A stretch of 64,000 bases of DNA from Mugil cephalus (taxonomy: Eukaryota; Chordata; Actinopteri; Mugiliformes; Mugilidae). How positions within the stretch are numbered: the stretch's first letter is position 1; the number at the start of each line of letters is the position of its first letter. The DNA lies in contig NC_061777.1 in the NCBI RefSeq assembly GCF_022458985.1, positions 11,559,668-11,623,667 of the forward strand, written 5' to 3'. Below are positions 1-11,495 of the stretch, one piece after another. A model generated the notes under the pieces. That model worked only from the letters and a program-made list of their open reading frames with translations, had not been told where the DNA came from and ran no database searches. A program made the position numbers and the translations under genes.

Positions 1-612
1 GGCAGGCAATATCCAGGTATATATAGTGAAAATACATCACAGTGCCCATCACAGGCATATACTTAGACGTATGTCAACATGTTGTTGTTTCTTAACATAA
101 ACATACAAATGTGAAATGACAGAGAATGTAGAATGTGACTTTTGTTCTCAAAGTTGTGTCAAGTTCTAACCTGAAGACCACTCTGTCTGGTCCAAAAAGA
201 CCAGACTTGTTGATCGTCTTTAATTGCTGATTTAAAAAAAAAAAAAAGTTTGATATTTTTTGTTTGATTCTCATACAGATGTATGAAATATATTTTTCAC
301 AAATGTTCAGTTATGTTCTTCTAATGTTTTTTTTGGTCATAATTGTATTGAATGTACATTGTTTTACTTTTGTTTTATTCTTTTGTGCAACATTCTGTCT
401 TTTTACTATTTTATTATGAAGCACTTTGTGGTTTATGGCCTGTGAAAGGTGCAATATAAGTAAAGTTTACATACTTTGTAAAAGTCATCTTACACAAGCT
501 ATTCTCTCTACACAAGTAGACGTCTAAAATTATCGATATTGGTATCGGGATACTAGCCGTGATGTTTCTTGGTATCGGATGGAAAGGAAAATAGTGATAT
601 CGCACATCCCTT
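1..612. repeat. hAT-type non-autonomous transposon, right-hand part
   Basis: Bases 1-200 match 27222-27420 closely (shared GGCAGGCA-TATCCAGGTATA block, then an aligned run through CTGTCTGGTCCAAAA). The far end (about 523-612) carries the same TATCG-rich tail, finishing in CACATCCCT like the complete copy at 26996-27734. The left end lies outside the window. It has no coding capacity; the open frame at 92-274 on the minus strand is a chance frame. The hAT assignment rests on the complete copy, which has 8-bp target duplications. Confidence 0.75.
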
Positions 613-875
613 GTGAACAGCACATGACACTTTCCTTTAGTGGAAAAGAAACTATTGTTGAAATAAAGGTCAGCGTAAAAAAAACAAAACAAAAAAACCC
701 TTAAATATGTCCTGCGTGTCTGCCAGATGAAGAGAACTACTGACACATAGTTGCTGAAAGCTGACTGTGTGACAACCTTGACTATATCACTCCCTACAGG
801 AAAAGAGAAGCATAACCAGAAGACGCATCCAGAAACTTCACGCCTGTGTCAATGAGGAAATAAATCCACACTTGG

Positions 876-2457
876 AACATTTAAACAGAAAATTTATTCA
901 GCCATCCCAATAACTTAACAAGTTCCCCAGAGCTGAATCTGTATCCAAAAGTGTGTTCAAACTTGAAGAAAATACCAACATACTGCACCGTGTACCAAGA
1001 CAGACGACACAAATATGGTGAGTGGAGAAAGAATAACACAAGAAGCACAGCCAAACCACAAATAATGTATTGCTGAATGAATAATAATAAAGGGTGTTAC
1101 TTGATTTTAATGAGTTGATACAGACTCTGCAAAACAGAATAAAAAAAAATCTAAATGGCTCAGTGATATTAAGGAATAAAATTTTTCTGTGCGTAGATGC
1201 TAAATTTTTGTTACATATGTGCGAGTCGTAAAGAGATCGACCCACACTGAGTACTGAGTTGAATAGACGATAATGAGTAATGAAAATTTTAAGAATAAAA
1301 TTTCCTTTCTGTATTTGTTAATGAAAGAAGGGGATAAGACAGCAAACGTCAACTCAAAGTGACCAGATTGACCTTGTATTGAAGCAATACTTTGCGACAC
1401 AAGATACATTTTTACAACAGCGCTGTATAAAAACAAAAAGGACAGTCCCACGACATAAATAAGTTGTTATATTTTTAAACGGCAAAGGCAAAACTACATA
1501 TGAGATTGCAAGGAGCCAGGAAAAAAATAAAGGCTGGTGCAGTTAAAACAGTTGGCAATATCACCCAACACACAAAATGCCATTTTCTAATACAGGAATT
1601 TTAGTTTTTCTTTTTTTGTCTCCCACACAGATGTATAAAGGAGCCCCATACATTGTAAGCATATTATAATTCACCTCAGTGTGGTCAAACTGAGCCATTC
1701 CTCCACCCAGATGTATAATAAGAGCAAATGGGTGACTCAAGGGAAATTGTCAGCATCTCTGACTTCAGTCCTTTAACTTCTGAACAATAATTTCAAGCTA
1801 ACATTAGAGGATGGTTTACTCTCTGTACAACATTTGCCCTTGTACCTACTCATCTAAAATGACAAAGCTGATAAAAGCAAGCACAGTATCTACTCTTTCT
1901 CACTTAATACAGTGAGGTTTTATGTTAAAGAAAACTGCAACAGACTTTTCATAGACAAATACAACTTTGTGGCGTAGCCCCCTTTACACAGTGAGTGGGT
2001 TTTTTGAAACCCAGAGCTCTGACGATAAGGAAAAATAACCTTAGCTTCTCAGCTTCCTCCGCCTTATTCCAGAGCACAGTCGGGGTTGAAAAATGGAGCA
2101 GACTGGGGAAAGATGGTTTAAGATGACGGGCGGGCAGAAAATAACAAATAAAATAACAACACATTTAGAAATTATTTCAAATATTCAAATTACATAAGGC
2201 TTGCTTTGACTAAATGACTTGTGCTTGAACTACTTCCAGTATAAATAGTCACAAGCAACACAATCAAGCCTTCCATCTGTTTTTCTTTAATCACACACAA
2301 CTTTTTTCTAGAATTTGCATTAAGTTCCTAAAAACAGCAGTGCTGAATGAGCATGACAAGTCAGACTGATATGATGTAACTTCAGATCAGAACTGCTGTT
2401 CTTACCCACTCCGTGCACAAGAGCCAAGGAACAAATAAAGAAACTGGTGATAAACTG
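876..2457 (-). other. tmed7: Probable 3' UTR of tmed7
   Basis: This AT-rich stretch lies directly downstream of the tmed7 stop codon on the minus strand and has no recognisable gene of its own. On the minus strand an AATAAA signal falls at 893-898 (TTTATT on the plus strand), followed by A/T-rich sequence, so cleavage near 870-885 is plausible. The extent is an inference; transcript data would be needed to fix the end. Bases 613-875 between this and the hAT relic show nothing recognisable. Confidence 0.45.
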
Positions 2458-4287
2458 TTACGATCCGACGCGCGTCGTAGTCGTCTTCTTGTCAGAGAAG
2501 AAGCTTCTCAGCAGGACAACCTGGCTGATGCTGACTACCAGAAGGATAAGGGCTTCTCCGATGGACCAGAAGGCAACGCGGGTGTTGAGGTCCTCAGCCC
2601 GACTGCGTCCCTGTGCCTCACGGAGGCGGAAGTGTGTCTGGTAGTCGATAACTGACTTCAGAGCCTCATGGATGGACACACAGGCTGATTCCATCTGCGG
2701 TAAATGGAGGGATTATTAACAGTAGTAACAGTAACATACTGTTCTAAAGTGCATTGCAGTACACACAATTTTGCTAACTATAAAAACTTCATGCACACAC
2801 ACGGAGCTTACCTGAGTCAAAGCAGTGACTCTGTTCTCATTAGGAAAGAGGGGAGGGTCGTCGCCGACCTGGAAGTCAAAATAAACCGTCTTGTGCGTGA
2901 AGGTGGAGAATTCATTGCTGAAGCAGAACTTGTAGGTGCCGTTTTTGGCTGCTGTGAAGGTGAAGCTATCATATTGCTTTTTCATCTCCTTGTAAAGGGT
3001 AGTGCCATCCGGGTCCTCCAAACGACAGTCCACATCATAATGCCCACCGGTGACAACCTGAGAATCCAAGCAACAGAAGGAGTATTCGTTAAATAGCATA
3101 ATGATACATTTATTTTTGTTATCGAATTGAATATAAATATCTAGTAAGTTACTGTTTATTGCCAAACATGGTAAAACTATGGTGAATGAGACTACGGTCC
3201 ACTGATAAAAATATCACAATATATTTGCAGTATGATGAACTGGGTGGGATTAATTTGGGGAATGAAAGTTGTACTGACTTGCTGCTGAGCTATTCTCTAT
3301 AAACAGTTCTGGGTTAACACTTCTCAGACCACAGCTGATGGGTGGATTGCTGCTAATCTGAACCAAACGTTTCCTTCTGCCTGCAGCTCCCATTAAAGCA
3401 TTCAACGAGTAAAACACCAGTAGACGCTTAGCCCTTACTACTGTCGTCCATTAAAAACAATGCAGCACGTGGCTGCTCACTGACGTCCTCTCAGCAAATT
3501 TAATGAACCCTTTACAACCCTTTAGTACAAAATTAGATCAGGATTGATCACAGAATGATAAAGACCAATTATTGTCCGACGTTTTTTTGCTGTGACCAGA
3601 CACAATAAACAAACAGTATAATTTAACAATGACTGATCACTTTAGAGACTGTAACATGGTGGCATTTTTTACGATTTCAGTGGAGCCATACACCGATCAG
3701 GCATAACATTATGACCACCTTCCTAATATTGTGTAGGTCTCCCATGTGCCTCCAAAACTCATCAGAGAATAGACTTGGGTCATCTGAGGGTGCCCTGTTG
3801 TGTCTGATAACAGTATGTTGTTAGTCGGGGGCCTTTGGATTGAGGAGAGGGGCATCTATGGATCAGGCTTGTTTCAGTGCATCCCACAGATACTTGATCA
3901 GTTTGGGATCTAGTGAATTTAAGTCAGGTCAGGTTTTCAGAGTTGTTCCTAAACCGTTTTAATGTGTGTGTCACACAATGTACAAGTTTGTCAGATTTAT
4001 TAGAGACAGGACAACAAATATTTGTCAGTCACAGCCGACATATGTTAATGACTGAAGCCTGATATTGCCTCCATCGCTTTTAATAAGGTTGGATGGCTGA
4101 GCTTTATGTCGGACGGAATCACACCTACCTGAAACTCCAGCGTACACTTGGTGCCGATAGTGATGTCCTCGTAGAAACACTGCTTGGCATTGTCCGGCAG
4201 CTCAAAGGTTAGCTCGGAGCCTAGCACCCAGCCACAGAGCAGCTGGGCCCACAGCACCTGCAACAACACCCGAAACGATCCGTACAT
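2458..4287 (-). CDS. tmed7: Transmembrane emp24 domain-containing protein 7 (p24 gamma cargo receptor)
   Basis: Three coding exons on the minus strand: 4287-4129, 3057-2812 and 2694-2458 (stop TAA), all with GT-AG introns in phase 0. Joined they give 213 aa. Residues 1-24 are a signal peptide. A GOLD domain follows, starting at [13 protein letters not shown], with cysteines at about 37, 48, 64 and 98 and an N-G-T sequon at 92. A helical coiled-coil stretch covers about 136-175, a membrane span about 177-198, and the tail is [14 protein letters not shown]. The FF and KK residues are the COPII/COPI-binding signals known for the family. The tail TTTTRVGS and the exon 1 core match TMED7 rather than TMED3. 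Family role: a type I membrane receptor cycling between ER and Golgi in p24 complexes that sort cargo such as GPI-anchored proteins. Its ATG is 2.7 kb head-to-head from mex3c. Only the identification by family likeness is inferred; the exon joins are directly visible. Confidence 0.96.
3689..3960 (+). mobile_element. Tc1/mariner-like MITE, truncated copy (CATAACATTATGACCAC family)
   Basis: It lies in tmed7 intron 1. It starts at a TA followed by CACCGATCAGGCATAACATT, and then matches the complete copy at 17548-17956 through the GATACTTGATCAGTTTGGGA block to about 3960. The right terminal inverted repeat is missing. A third relative in reverse orientation lies at about 54140-54402. There is no coding capacity. 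Confidence 0.8.
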
Positions 4288-4669
4288 ACCGAAGACCGAG
4301 AGCCAGCAGCTTCAAATGGAAACCTACCGGGAAAATCACAAATAAAATCAATATCTACGGAGTCTACAAAAAAAGAAAAAGAAAAAGAAAAAAGAGATAA
4401 AATAGGGACAAAGCAAACCCGGACGTTGGTATTAACGACAGGTTGCTAGCTTAAAGCTAACTCAAAGCTAGCTGGTCTTTAAATGTTGGACACACAACGT
4501 TTAATTTGGTGTTTATAACACATGTAAACAGCTGGTGTGAGCTAATATTTTGGGCTCATGTGTGTCCAAGAAAATTTGAATAAATTCAAATGTGAACGTT
4601 TCTTAATTCATTATTGTTATCCCAGTCGGAATTACCTACTCACCCTAAAGTCCTCACCCGGATGCGACT

Positions 4670-4800
4670 CATTCTACGTGACGTGGAACAAACGTGGATC
4701 GGTATTGGCCGTCAACCGCACGGACCCGCCTCGCGCCTTCTCTCATTGGCCAAAAAGCGGAAGACGGCAGGGTGTAAGGTCACGTGGGCCACGTCCACAT
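4670..4800 (-). promoter_or_regulatory. tmed7: Candidate tmed7 promoter with clustered ACGT-core motifs
   Basis: Within 130 bases, about 390-500 bp upstream of the tmed7 ATG, lie TGACGTGG (4679-4686, the XBP1/ATF6-type UPRE core), ACGTGG (4692-4697), CACGTG (4781-4786) and CCACGT (4790-4795), plus two inverted CCAAT boxes (ATTGG at 4704-4708 and 4745-4749). Read on the tmed7 strand, one CCAAT is followed six bases later by CCACG, resembling an ERSE but with the wrong spacing (canonical spacing is nine). Function as an ER-stress or CREB3L-responsive promoter is inference; the transcription start was not identified. Confidence 0.45.
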
Positions 4801-4860
4801 AGATTGACAAAAAATCTTCCTCTTCAATGCAACCTCAACGTGGCTGCTTCTCTACTGTAG

Positions 4861-6479
4861 TGGGCACTGTGTTTATTGTGGGTGTTAAGACGTGTGACGC
4901 ATTATATTTCACTGGGGTCAAATAGAGCAGTGTCTGAAGTTATCCTAATTTGCTATCCTGATTGCCATCCTAATTTGTCCACTGTTTGAATCAGAGAAAT
5001 GGACAGAACTCAACACTGAGACTCGGGACTGAACAGCAGACAGCAATGTGCATTTTTTAAGAGTTGTTTATGAAATGCAAACATTGCCCTACTTCATTTC
5101 TTGGCACTAAAATAAATAGAAAAAGTCTGGAGTTGTTGCTATTCATAGGGTTTTATTCTGTTGTGTTACAGGTCCAGCCATCTTGACGTCAAATTGGGAC
5201 ATATGTGCCCCCCAAACTAAAACGAGTTTGACATTCCTGCTATAAGGCTCCTCACACCTGGAAAACACACTTTACAAGTGGTTGTTGGATGTTTTCTTTC
5301 CATATTGCAATAATCTCAATGTGTAATATACTGATAATAATGGCAGTAAAACATCCCATATTAGTGTAAGAGAGTGAACAGGAATCCCTCACAGACACAG
5401 GCCTGCAGGGATGGTTTCTTGTAGGGGTGTATTACCATTTGAAAATATTTCTGGCTAACATCCTGGCAGCCAACTGTTTGATTTATGGTCGGTTTGTATT
5501 TAAAATTAAATTAAGTTCAACAGTCAGTGTCTATTAACAACCGGGTGGAGCAGGATCTGTAAACACTTACAATGGCATGAACATCCAATCATGACAGCGA
5601 GACAAGATTGGCATGCATGATGCACACTGAATGCGTTTTCCTCTAACAGAATTTAACATTCCTGTGTGGCCTAAACAGTTTTCTATCATTCTGGATTTGA
5701 TTCCATCCGCCATTAGAGCTTTGTTATCGAGTTATAACTCAGCCAACACTACCAGAATTGTATATAGGAAACTCAGATCCGTTCAAATAATATATGTATA
5801 AGGGAGTTAATCCAAAGAGCTACAATTAGCAAACCTGCATCAATATTTGTTTGGAAGAATTTGTATCTCACTGTAGACTTTGAACTGGTCTTAATTTGTT
5901 ATTAAATAGAAAGCTAGATGTTTTTCATCTTATCAACATTTCATATACATGCCAGCAAGTTTTCAAAGCAAAAATCCAACCTTACTGTCTTCAAATACTA
6001 TGTGAACGCTTACCTGGACACTTTAACCCACTGGGTCATATATGGGACGGCGGTCAGAGCTCTGTACACAAGTTGTGTTTTGAGTAAATGCTGCATACAA
6101 TATGTAAATGATTTTATTGACAAAGGCCATTATGGGATTCAACCAACAATCACATTTTTCCAAAAAATCAGGCAAACCCAACCCAACCCATTTTTTAACT
6201 GTGTGCCAACTTTGATTACTCAAGTAGAGTGATTCAGACTTTTGTGATAGAAGCTTCAGAGTCGTGTCTTTCAGAAGAAACAGAAAAAAAAATAATAAAA
6301 TAAATGTATTTGGGTATGGACAGTTTACATTGATGAACAACAATATGGGAAAATATGGTTGTAAATATACCGGATTGTAGCAGAGCTGCTAATTTGCCTC
6401 TACAGTCCTTAGGATCATGCATAAGCTCCAAAATATTCATGAACAATATTCAATTTACTTTGGCTATTTCCTAAATAGG
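4861..6479. other. Intergenic DNA between tmed7 and mex3c
   Basis: AT-rich sequence without a recognisable gene. The longest plus-strand frame (5918-6232) matches no family I know and has no splice or codon-bias support, so it is not called. Confidence 0.6.
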
Positions 6480-6750
6480 CGTTTGTTGTTGTTGTTGTTT
6501 TGTTTTGTTTTTGTTAAAAGGCTGAAATTATAAGAGGTGAAAACATTGCACTAATTCCAAAACTGTGAAGACTAGTCTTTTGTGGTGTTATTGTAGTTTT
6601 GTGGTTTTATGTATGATTGTGTTATATAAGTGGTACCTTTCCTCGAGAGCATGTTCAATTGTTGTCGGTGCATCTGTAACCTGTTTATCATGTTTTTTTT
6701 TTTTTTAATAAATATTTCCATGAATAAAGTTTAAAAAAAAAAAAAAAAAA
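6480..6750 (+). repeat. Possible retrocopied 3' end: AATAAA plus A tract
   Basis: A GTT-repeat and T-rich segment leads to two AATAAA signals (about 6707-6712 and 6723-6728) followed within a few bases by an 18-base A run ending at 6750. That is the signature of either the true 3' end of a plus-strand transcript or a retrotransposed cDNA copy. I could not find a matching coding region or clear target-site duplications, so its origin is open. Confidence 0.35.
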
Positions 6751-7016
6751 GTCCTCCATTTCTATGAATCATGTTGTCAAGACGCGGCTGGTCCCACAAC
6801 AAAGTATCGCGTGAACCAGCGCCGCGAGATTACAGCATAGGGAGGGCTGCCTGCCTGCATGGAGAGCTGGAAAAGACAAAACAAAAGCCACACATTTGAA
6901 CTCACAGGCGCTGGTCGCTTTTTAGCTTTTGTAAAACCAAAACAAATTTAATTCATTATCAATATAGGTATTTTTTCTCCTTTTGTTTGACGGCAATATT
7001 CTCAAAGTCTTGCATC

Positions 7017-10000
7017 ATGCCGAGCAGCACGTCTTTGCTGGAGGCCGAAGAGGGAGAGTCCGAGGTCCCGCCGCCGCTAGTGCACGCTTTCGCCGGTATG
7101 GGCCTTGAGGAGCACCACGGCACCCAGAGACGGACCCCAGAACAAGCGGACGAGACCCCGTCCTTTCCCCACCACCACCACCACCACCACCACCACCAGC
7201 TCTCCTCGGTTTCTCATTTCAACCTCCTCGGTACGGTACTCGACTTGAAGCCCCTGCCGCTACACCGACCGCCCTCCGGAGATGAAAGTAACAAAGCGGC
7301 AGCTCTCGAGGACGACGAGACAGAAGTTGGAGCCGTGGACCCCTCGTTGCTAGCTCAGGCCCATCGCCACCAACACCCCTCGTCGGGGCCGGGGAGCTGC
7401 GTGATGCCGTCCGGTATGGAGCCGGTGCCGGTGTACAGCGGGGACGAGCTGGACGAAACCGGAGTCGGCGGTGGTGGCGGCGGCGGCGGCAGCGGCTCCT
7501 TACCGCCGGCTAGCAGCATGGCCATGCTACCTCCCGGTGTGTACGGGGAGCCGGGCTACGAGGCCGAGCCGTCGCTGCTGACTCGGAGAAAGAGCGTAAA
7601 CACGACCGAGTGTGTGGCCGTGCCGAGCTCCGAGCACGTCGCGGAGATCGTGGGCAGGCAGGGTGAGTGGAGCCCGTGTCCCTCCCGGATAGCTCCGGGC
7701 TGAGCTAACCTCGCATAGTTGAAGGGAGTTTGGACAAAAAGTTGGTTGAAGGACATGAAACTAATTATGGTGTAAACGGCTTTGAAAGTGAGAATAAATA
7801 AATAAATAAATCTATTACAGGGTTACATGTTAAAGAATTTATTCTGCAGCTAGTGGGAACTGTTAGCTTGTTAGTATCAACTTATTGTTGTCATCCTCAC
7901 TTGGCCATAACGATTATCACCGAGTAACATTTTCTAAATTATACTTTTTGATATGTGTCAGGCGGGTTTCTGTACACAGATTAAACAAATTAAAACTCGC
8001 CTTTAATTAAACCTGAACCATAATTTTAGCATATTTTTTTTTTCTTCCCCACAAGAGTTGACGTTAGCTTTAATGCGGCTAACTTAGCTTAGCACTATAT
8101 CTGGGTCATCACCACTCCTCAGACAAGTTTACACCAGAAGTTATATCAGTCAACACATCCTCATGAGTCCTCTCGCTTGGGCGACTCGTCGGCGTTGTGG
8201 ATGTTTTATTTGTTCTCGGCTGACAATGACAGAGAAGACTTTATCCTCCTCAGCCCCGACCAGGGCTCGTCTTTGTCTGGGAGGAGAACATGAAGAGGAG
8301 TCGTGTTGGTCTCCATTGCTCTGCCACATCAGCTGTTACCTTATAGTTGTCTCCGTGACATTAATGAAGATTAGGTTGATTTCAACCAAACACGACTCGC
8401 TTTTTTTTAACACGACCCAATGAGTTTGTCTGCGATTTTACATAAAGACGAAACATGGCAGAGTTGAGAGAGTGTTATTGTGTCGTGTTTTAAACCAGTT
8501 GGGGGAGGGTGCACACACACACACACTCACACACACACACACTGCAGTGTTGACAACAACAGGAAATGGCTCTGGTAATGATGTTGGACTCTCAACCACT
8601 GCTGAAAGGAATATTTAATTTATGTGCTATGCAACTTTAAAATGCCATTAACTGCTGGAAACTTAAATTGCACCCGCCGTGATCTTTTGTTAGTCCAGTT
8701 TTGAGTTTCAGAGTTTAATATGTTTATGTAATGTGGTGAATGTTAAAAAACCCAGACAGAAATAACCCAACTTCCCCCCGCCTCCCCCCCTTTTTTTTTT
8801 CCTCTTTCCTCTGCTCTTTAACTTTACACCGACAGGCTGTAAGATTAAGGCACTCCGGGCCAAGACCAACACCTACATTAAAACGCCGGTGAGGGGCGAG
8901 CAGCCGGTCTTTGTTGTGACGGGGCGCAAGGAAGATGTGGCCATGGCGAAGAGGGAGATCCTGTCGGCAGCTGAACATTTCTCCCTCATCAGAGCTTCTC
9001 GAAACAAGACGGGCCCTGTGCCTGCTGCGACCGGCGTAGGGGCCCCTGCCCTGCCCGGACAGACAACCATTCAGGTCGGCAACACAGCCATAAAAAAACA
9101 ACTAGGTGTTATAAATATTACCTCTCGATGCTCATTTGTTTTATGTGTTTGACCCTACAGGTGCGGGTACCGTATCGTGTTGTTGGGTTGGTCGTGGGTC
9201 CCAAAGGTGGGTCTTTTAATCCTTTCTTTATTACGGTGTTCGTGTCTGTTCCTGCCGCTGGCCATAATGTTGTAAAGAGAGATAATAAGATATCAGCGCA
9301 GGCACTTAATTCGACATGACTGGAAAACCAATAAGCTTGTATAATCACTGTCGCGCACTCGAGAGAGCTCATGTCGTAATTAAAAACAAAATATGTTGTA
9401 TAATGTCAGAAGTTATCCCCTAAGATCCCTTTTGTTTCTTGGTAAACAAGAAAATTTTTCTTAAGTAAAACCCGGAGTGTTTCTAGTCTATCCAAAGTCT
9501 ATAATAAGCTCCGCTCCTTTCCAGAAGGTCACATTCTTCCCTCTTTAACCCCTTGCTCTGTTGACATTACCACCTTCGTGTGAGAAAGTCCCAGGGTCGA
9601 TTTGTAAATTGAACTGCAGCACTTATCAGCCATGTGCCACTGCACCGCAGAGAGCGAGGTGGCAAAGTCAAAAATGACGGCACATTTGATAACGGTGAGG
9701 GGGGAAAACTGTGTCAAATTCGACGTTCAAGATTTGCGTTTAAAAGCATTAAAGGAAAAACCTTGGTGAGGTTTTCATTAACTGTGCTCTTTATGTTTTT
9801 GATTATAGTCCAGGATGCCAAGATCTGTTATTTTTTTTTATATTTAGCGTTGTCACCTTAAGAGGTTCGCACTCTAGACTGGAACTCTGTGTTGTGCACT
9901 TAAGCTAGGTGAGTCACCAGGACCGCCTGCAGCTCAGTGCTGTAATTACTGCACAGCTGTGCCGCTTCCAGCTTCAAAGTCAGATTTTATTGGAAGGGGG

Positions 10001-10598
10001 GAGTGTTTAATTTCCAGTATTTAATGGACAATTTATGTTAAAATCCTTCTGGTTATATCTTTTTTTTTTTTTTTTTTTTTAGGGGCAACCATCAAACGCA
10101 TTCAGCAACAGACGCACACCTACATTGTGACGCCGAGTCGCGACAAAGAGCCCGTGTTCGAGGTCACCGGGATGCCGGAGAACGTGGACCGGGCGAGGGA
10201 GGAGATCGAGGCGCACATCGCCCTCCGCACCGGGACCTGCGGGGGCATCGAGGTTCCAGGCGTGGACAACAACGACTTCCAGTTCAACGGGACGGACGTC
10301 AGCTTCGAGGCCTCCGCGGGGCCCGCCGGGTTGGGGGAGGCCGGTTGGCTCCACGCAGGGACCTCATCGCCAGCTGGCGGCAGCATGCTGCCGGGGAACG
10401 TCAACGGTACTCAGCGAGTCAATAGCAATATTAGCAGCGGCGTCAAGATGTCTTCCACCTACCGCAACGACAGCTCCAGTTCTCTGGGCAGCGGCTCCAG
10501 CTCGGCCGATTCTTTCTACGGCGGCGGGAACGGCAATCGAATGTCAGATTTCAGCCCGAACTGTCCATATAATGCCAACGCTAACAACAACAACAACA

Positions 10599-10629
<31 letters not shown>

Positions 10630-11495
10630 CAGTACGAGTTTCTGGTTCGGGGAGAGTCTCCTTCCCGTTGGGTCTGAGGAGCTGGTCGGCCTGGGGGGCG
10701 GAGGCTCCTCCTCAGGATTTGACCCATTAACCATTTCCACTGCCCACGCCTCACACCCTCCTCCTGCACAGCCACACATCTGGAGCGCCTTCGTGGACCA
10801 CCAGCCCCCCCAGGCGTTCGATGCTCTCCAGTCTCAGGTATGTGAAATTCAACAGCTTATGACCTTCTGTGCAGACATAAAAATAGCTGAAAGCATGTTT
10901 TTTTTTTTTTTTTTGCTTTATTTAGAGTGGTTGTGTCTGAAGTATGACTATACACCAGCCTCATTTACAGTATTTTAAATGTATAGTGTCTGAATCTGTA
11001 AAACGTGGGACGTGTTTTTGAATTTTAGAAAGGGATAAGGTTGTAGTGACATTACGTAATGAGTGTTGTTATCGATGCCTCCAGACCAGTCAGCCTGGGA
11101 CGCCCCGGCTTTCTCCAACCTTCCCGGTGATCGAAGCCTTGGAGCACCCTCAGGCCCAGCGGGTTCTCCGCGGTCCTTTCGGCTCGGCCGGGACCCTCGA
11201 CGCCCAGAGGTTCCCCTCGTACAGCTCGGCCTTCTCCTCCTCCGGAGAAAGCACCGCCTCCTCGTCCTCTCCTCCCGAATCCTCCCTCTCCTATCGCCCG
11301 GGGCTCGGATCAGTGGGAAGAGGGCAGGAGATATGCATCAACTGTATGGATAACCAGGTGATCGCCGCCTTGGTTCCTTGCGGCCATAACCTCTTCTGTC
11401 TAGATTGTGCCACCCAGATATGCCAGGGTCCAAAAGCTGCGTGCCCCGTGTGCCTGTCCCCAGCCACGCAGGCCATTCAGCTCCGCAATATGTGA
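7017..11495 (+). CDS. mex3c: RNA-binding E3 ubiquitin ligase MEX3C (two KH domains plus RING)
   Basis: Five coding exons: 7017-7662, 8836-9074, 9161-9206, 10083-10837 and 11085-11495 (stop TGA), giving 698 aa. The ATG at 7017 is chosen because it opens with the conserved MPSS; an in-frame TTG at 6987 is not a vertebrate start. Order: low-complexity N-terminus with nine His (52-60) and Gly tracts; [11 protein letters not shown] motif; KH1 (about 203-270, GXXG = GRQG); linker; KH2 (about 296-365, GXXG = GPKG); Ser/Asn/Gly-rich region with [22 protein letters not shown] motif; C-terminal RING (C646-x2-C649, CGH, C-x2-C, C682-x2-C685) and tail TQAIQLRNM. The SFWFGE...VGSE and SPPES blocks and the neighbouring smad4 point to MEX3C among the four paralogues. 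Known role: cytoplasmic mRNA binding and RING-dependent mRNA decay or ubiquitination. Oddities: four coding introns, one only 86 bp with a weak donor, and Asn at RING position C1+2. Confidence 0.95.
7170..7196 (+). repeat. mex3c: Uninterrupted (CAC)9 coding a polyhistidine run
   Basis: Nine identical CAC codons in mex3c exon 1 encode His 52-60. The pure triplet run could vary in length by slippage. The His run is not part of a domain and sits in the disordered N-terminus. Confidence 0.9.
8512..8542. repeat. (CA)n microsatellite in mex3c intron 1
   Basis: About 31 bases of CA dinucleotides with one CTCA interruption. Confidence 0.9.

Noticed and set aside
2704-3096. 130-codon plus-strand frame over tmed7 exon 2
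   Set aside because: It is a mirror frame of the real minus-strand exon 2812-3057.
4690-4710. ERSE (CCAAT-N9-CCACG) upstream of tmed7
   Set aside because: The CCAAT and CCACG are six bases apart, not nine; only the isolated UPRE-like cores are kept as candidates.
5918-6232. 104-codon plus-strand frame
   Set aside because: It matches no family I know, sits in AT-rich intergenic DNA, and has no splice sites or conserved motif.
6987-7016. Upstream in-frame extension of mex3c starting at TTG
   Set aside because: The codon at 6987 is TTG, while the ATG at 7017 begins the conserved MPSS; vertebrate initiation at TTG is not expected.
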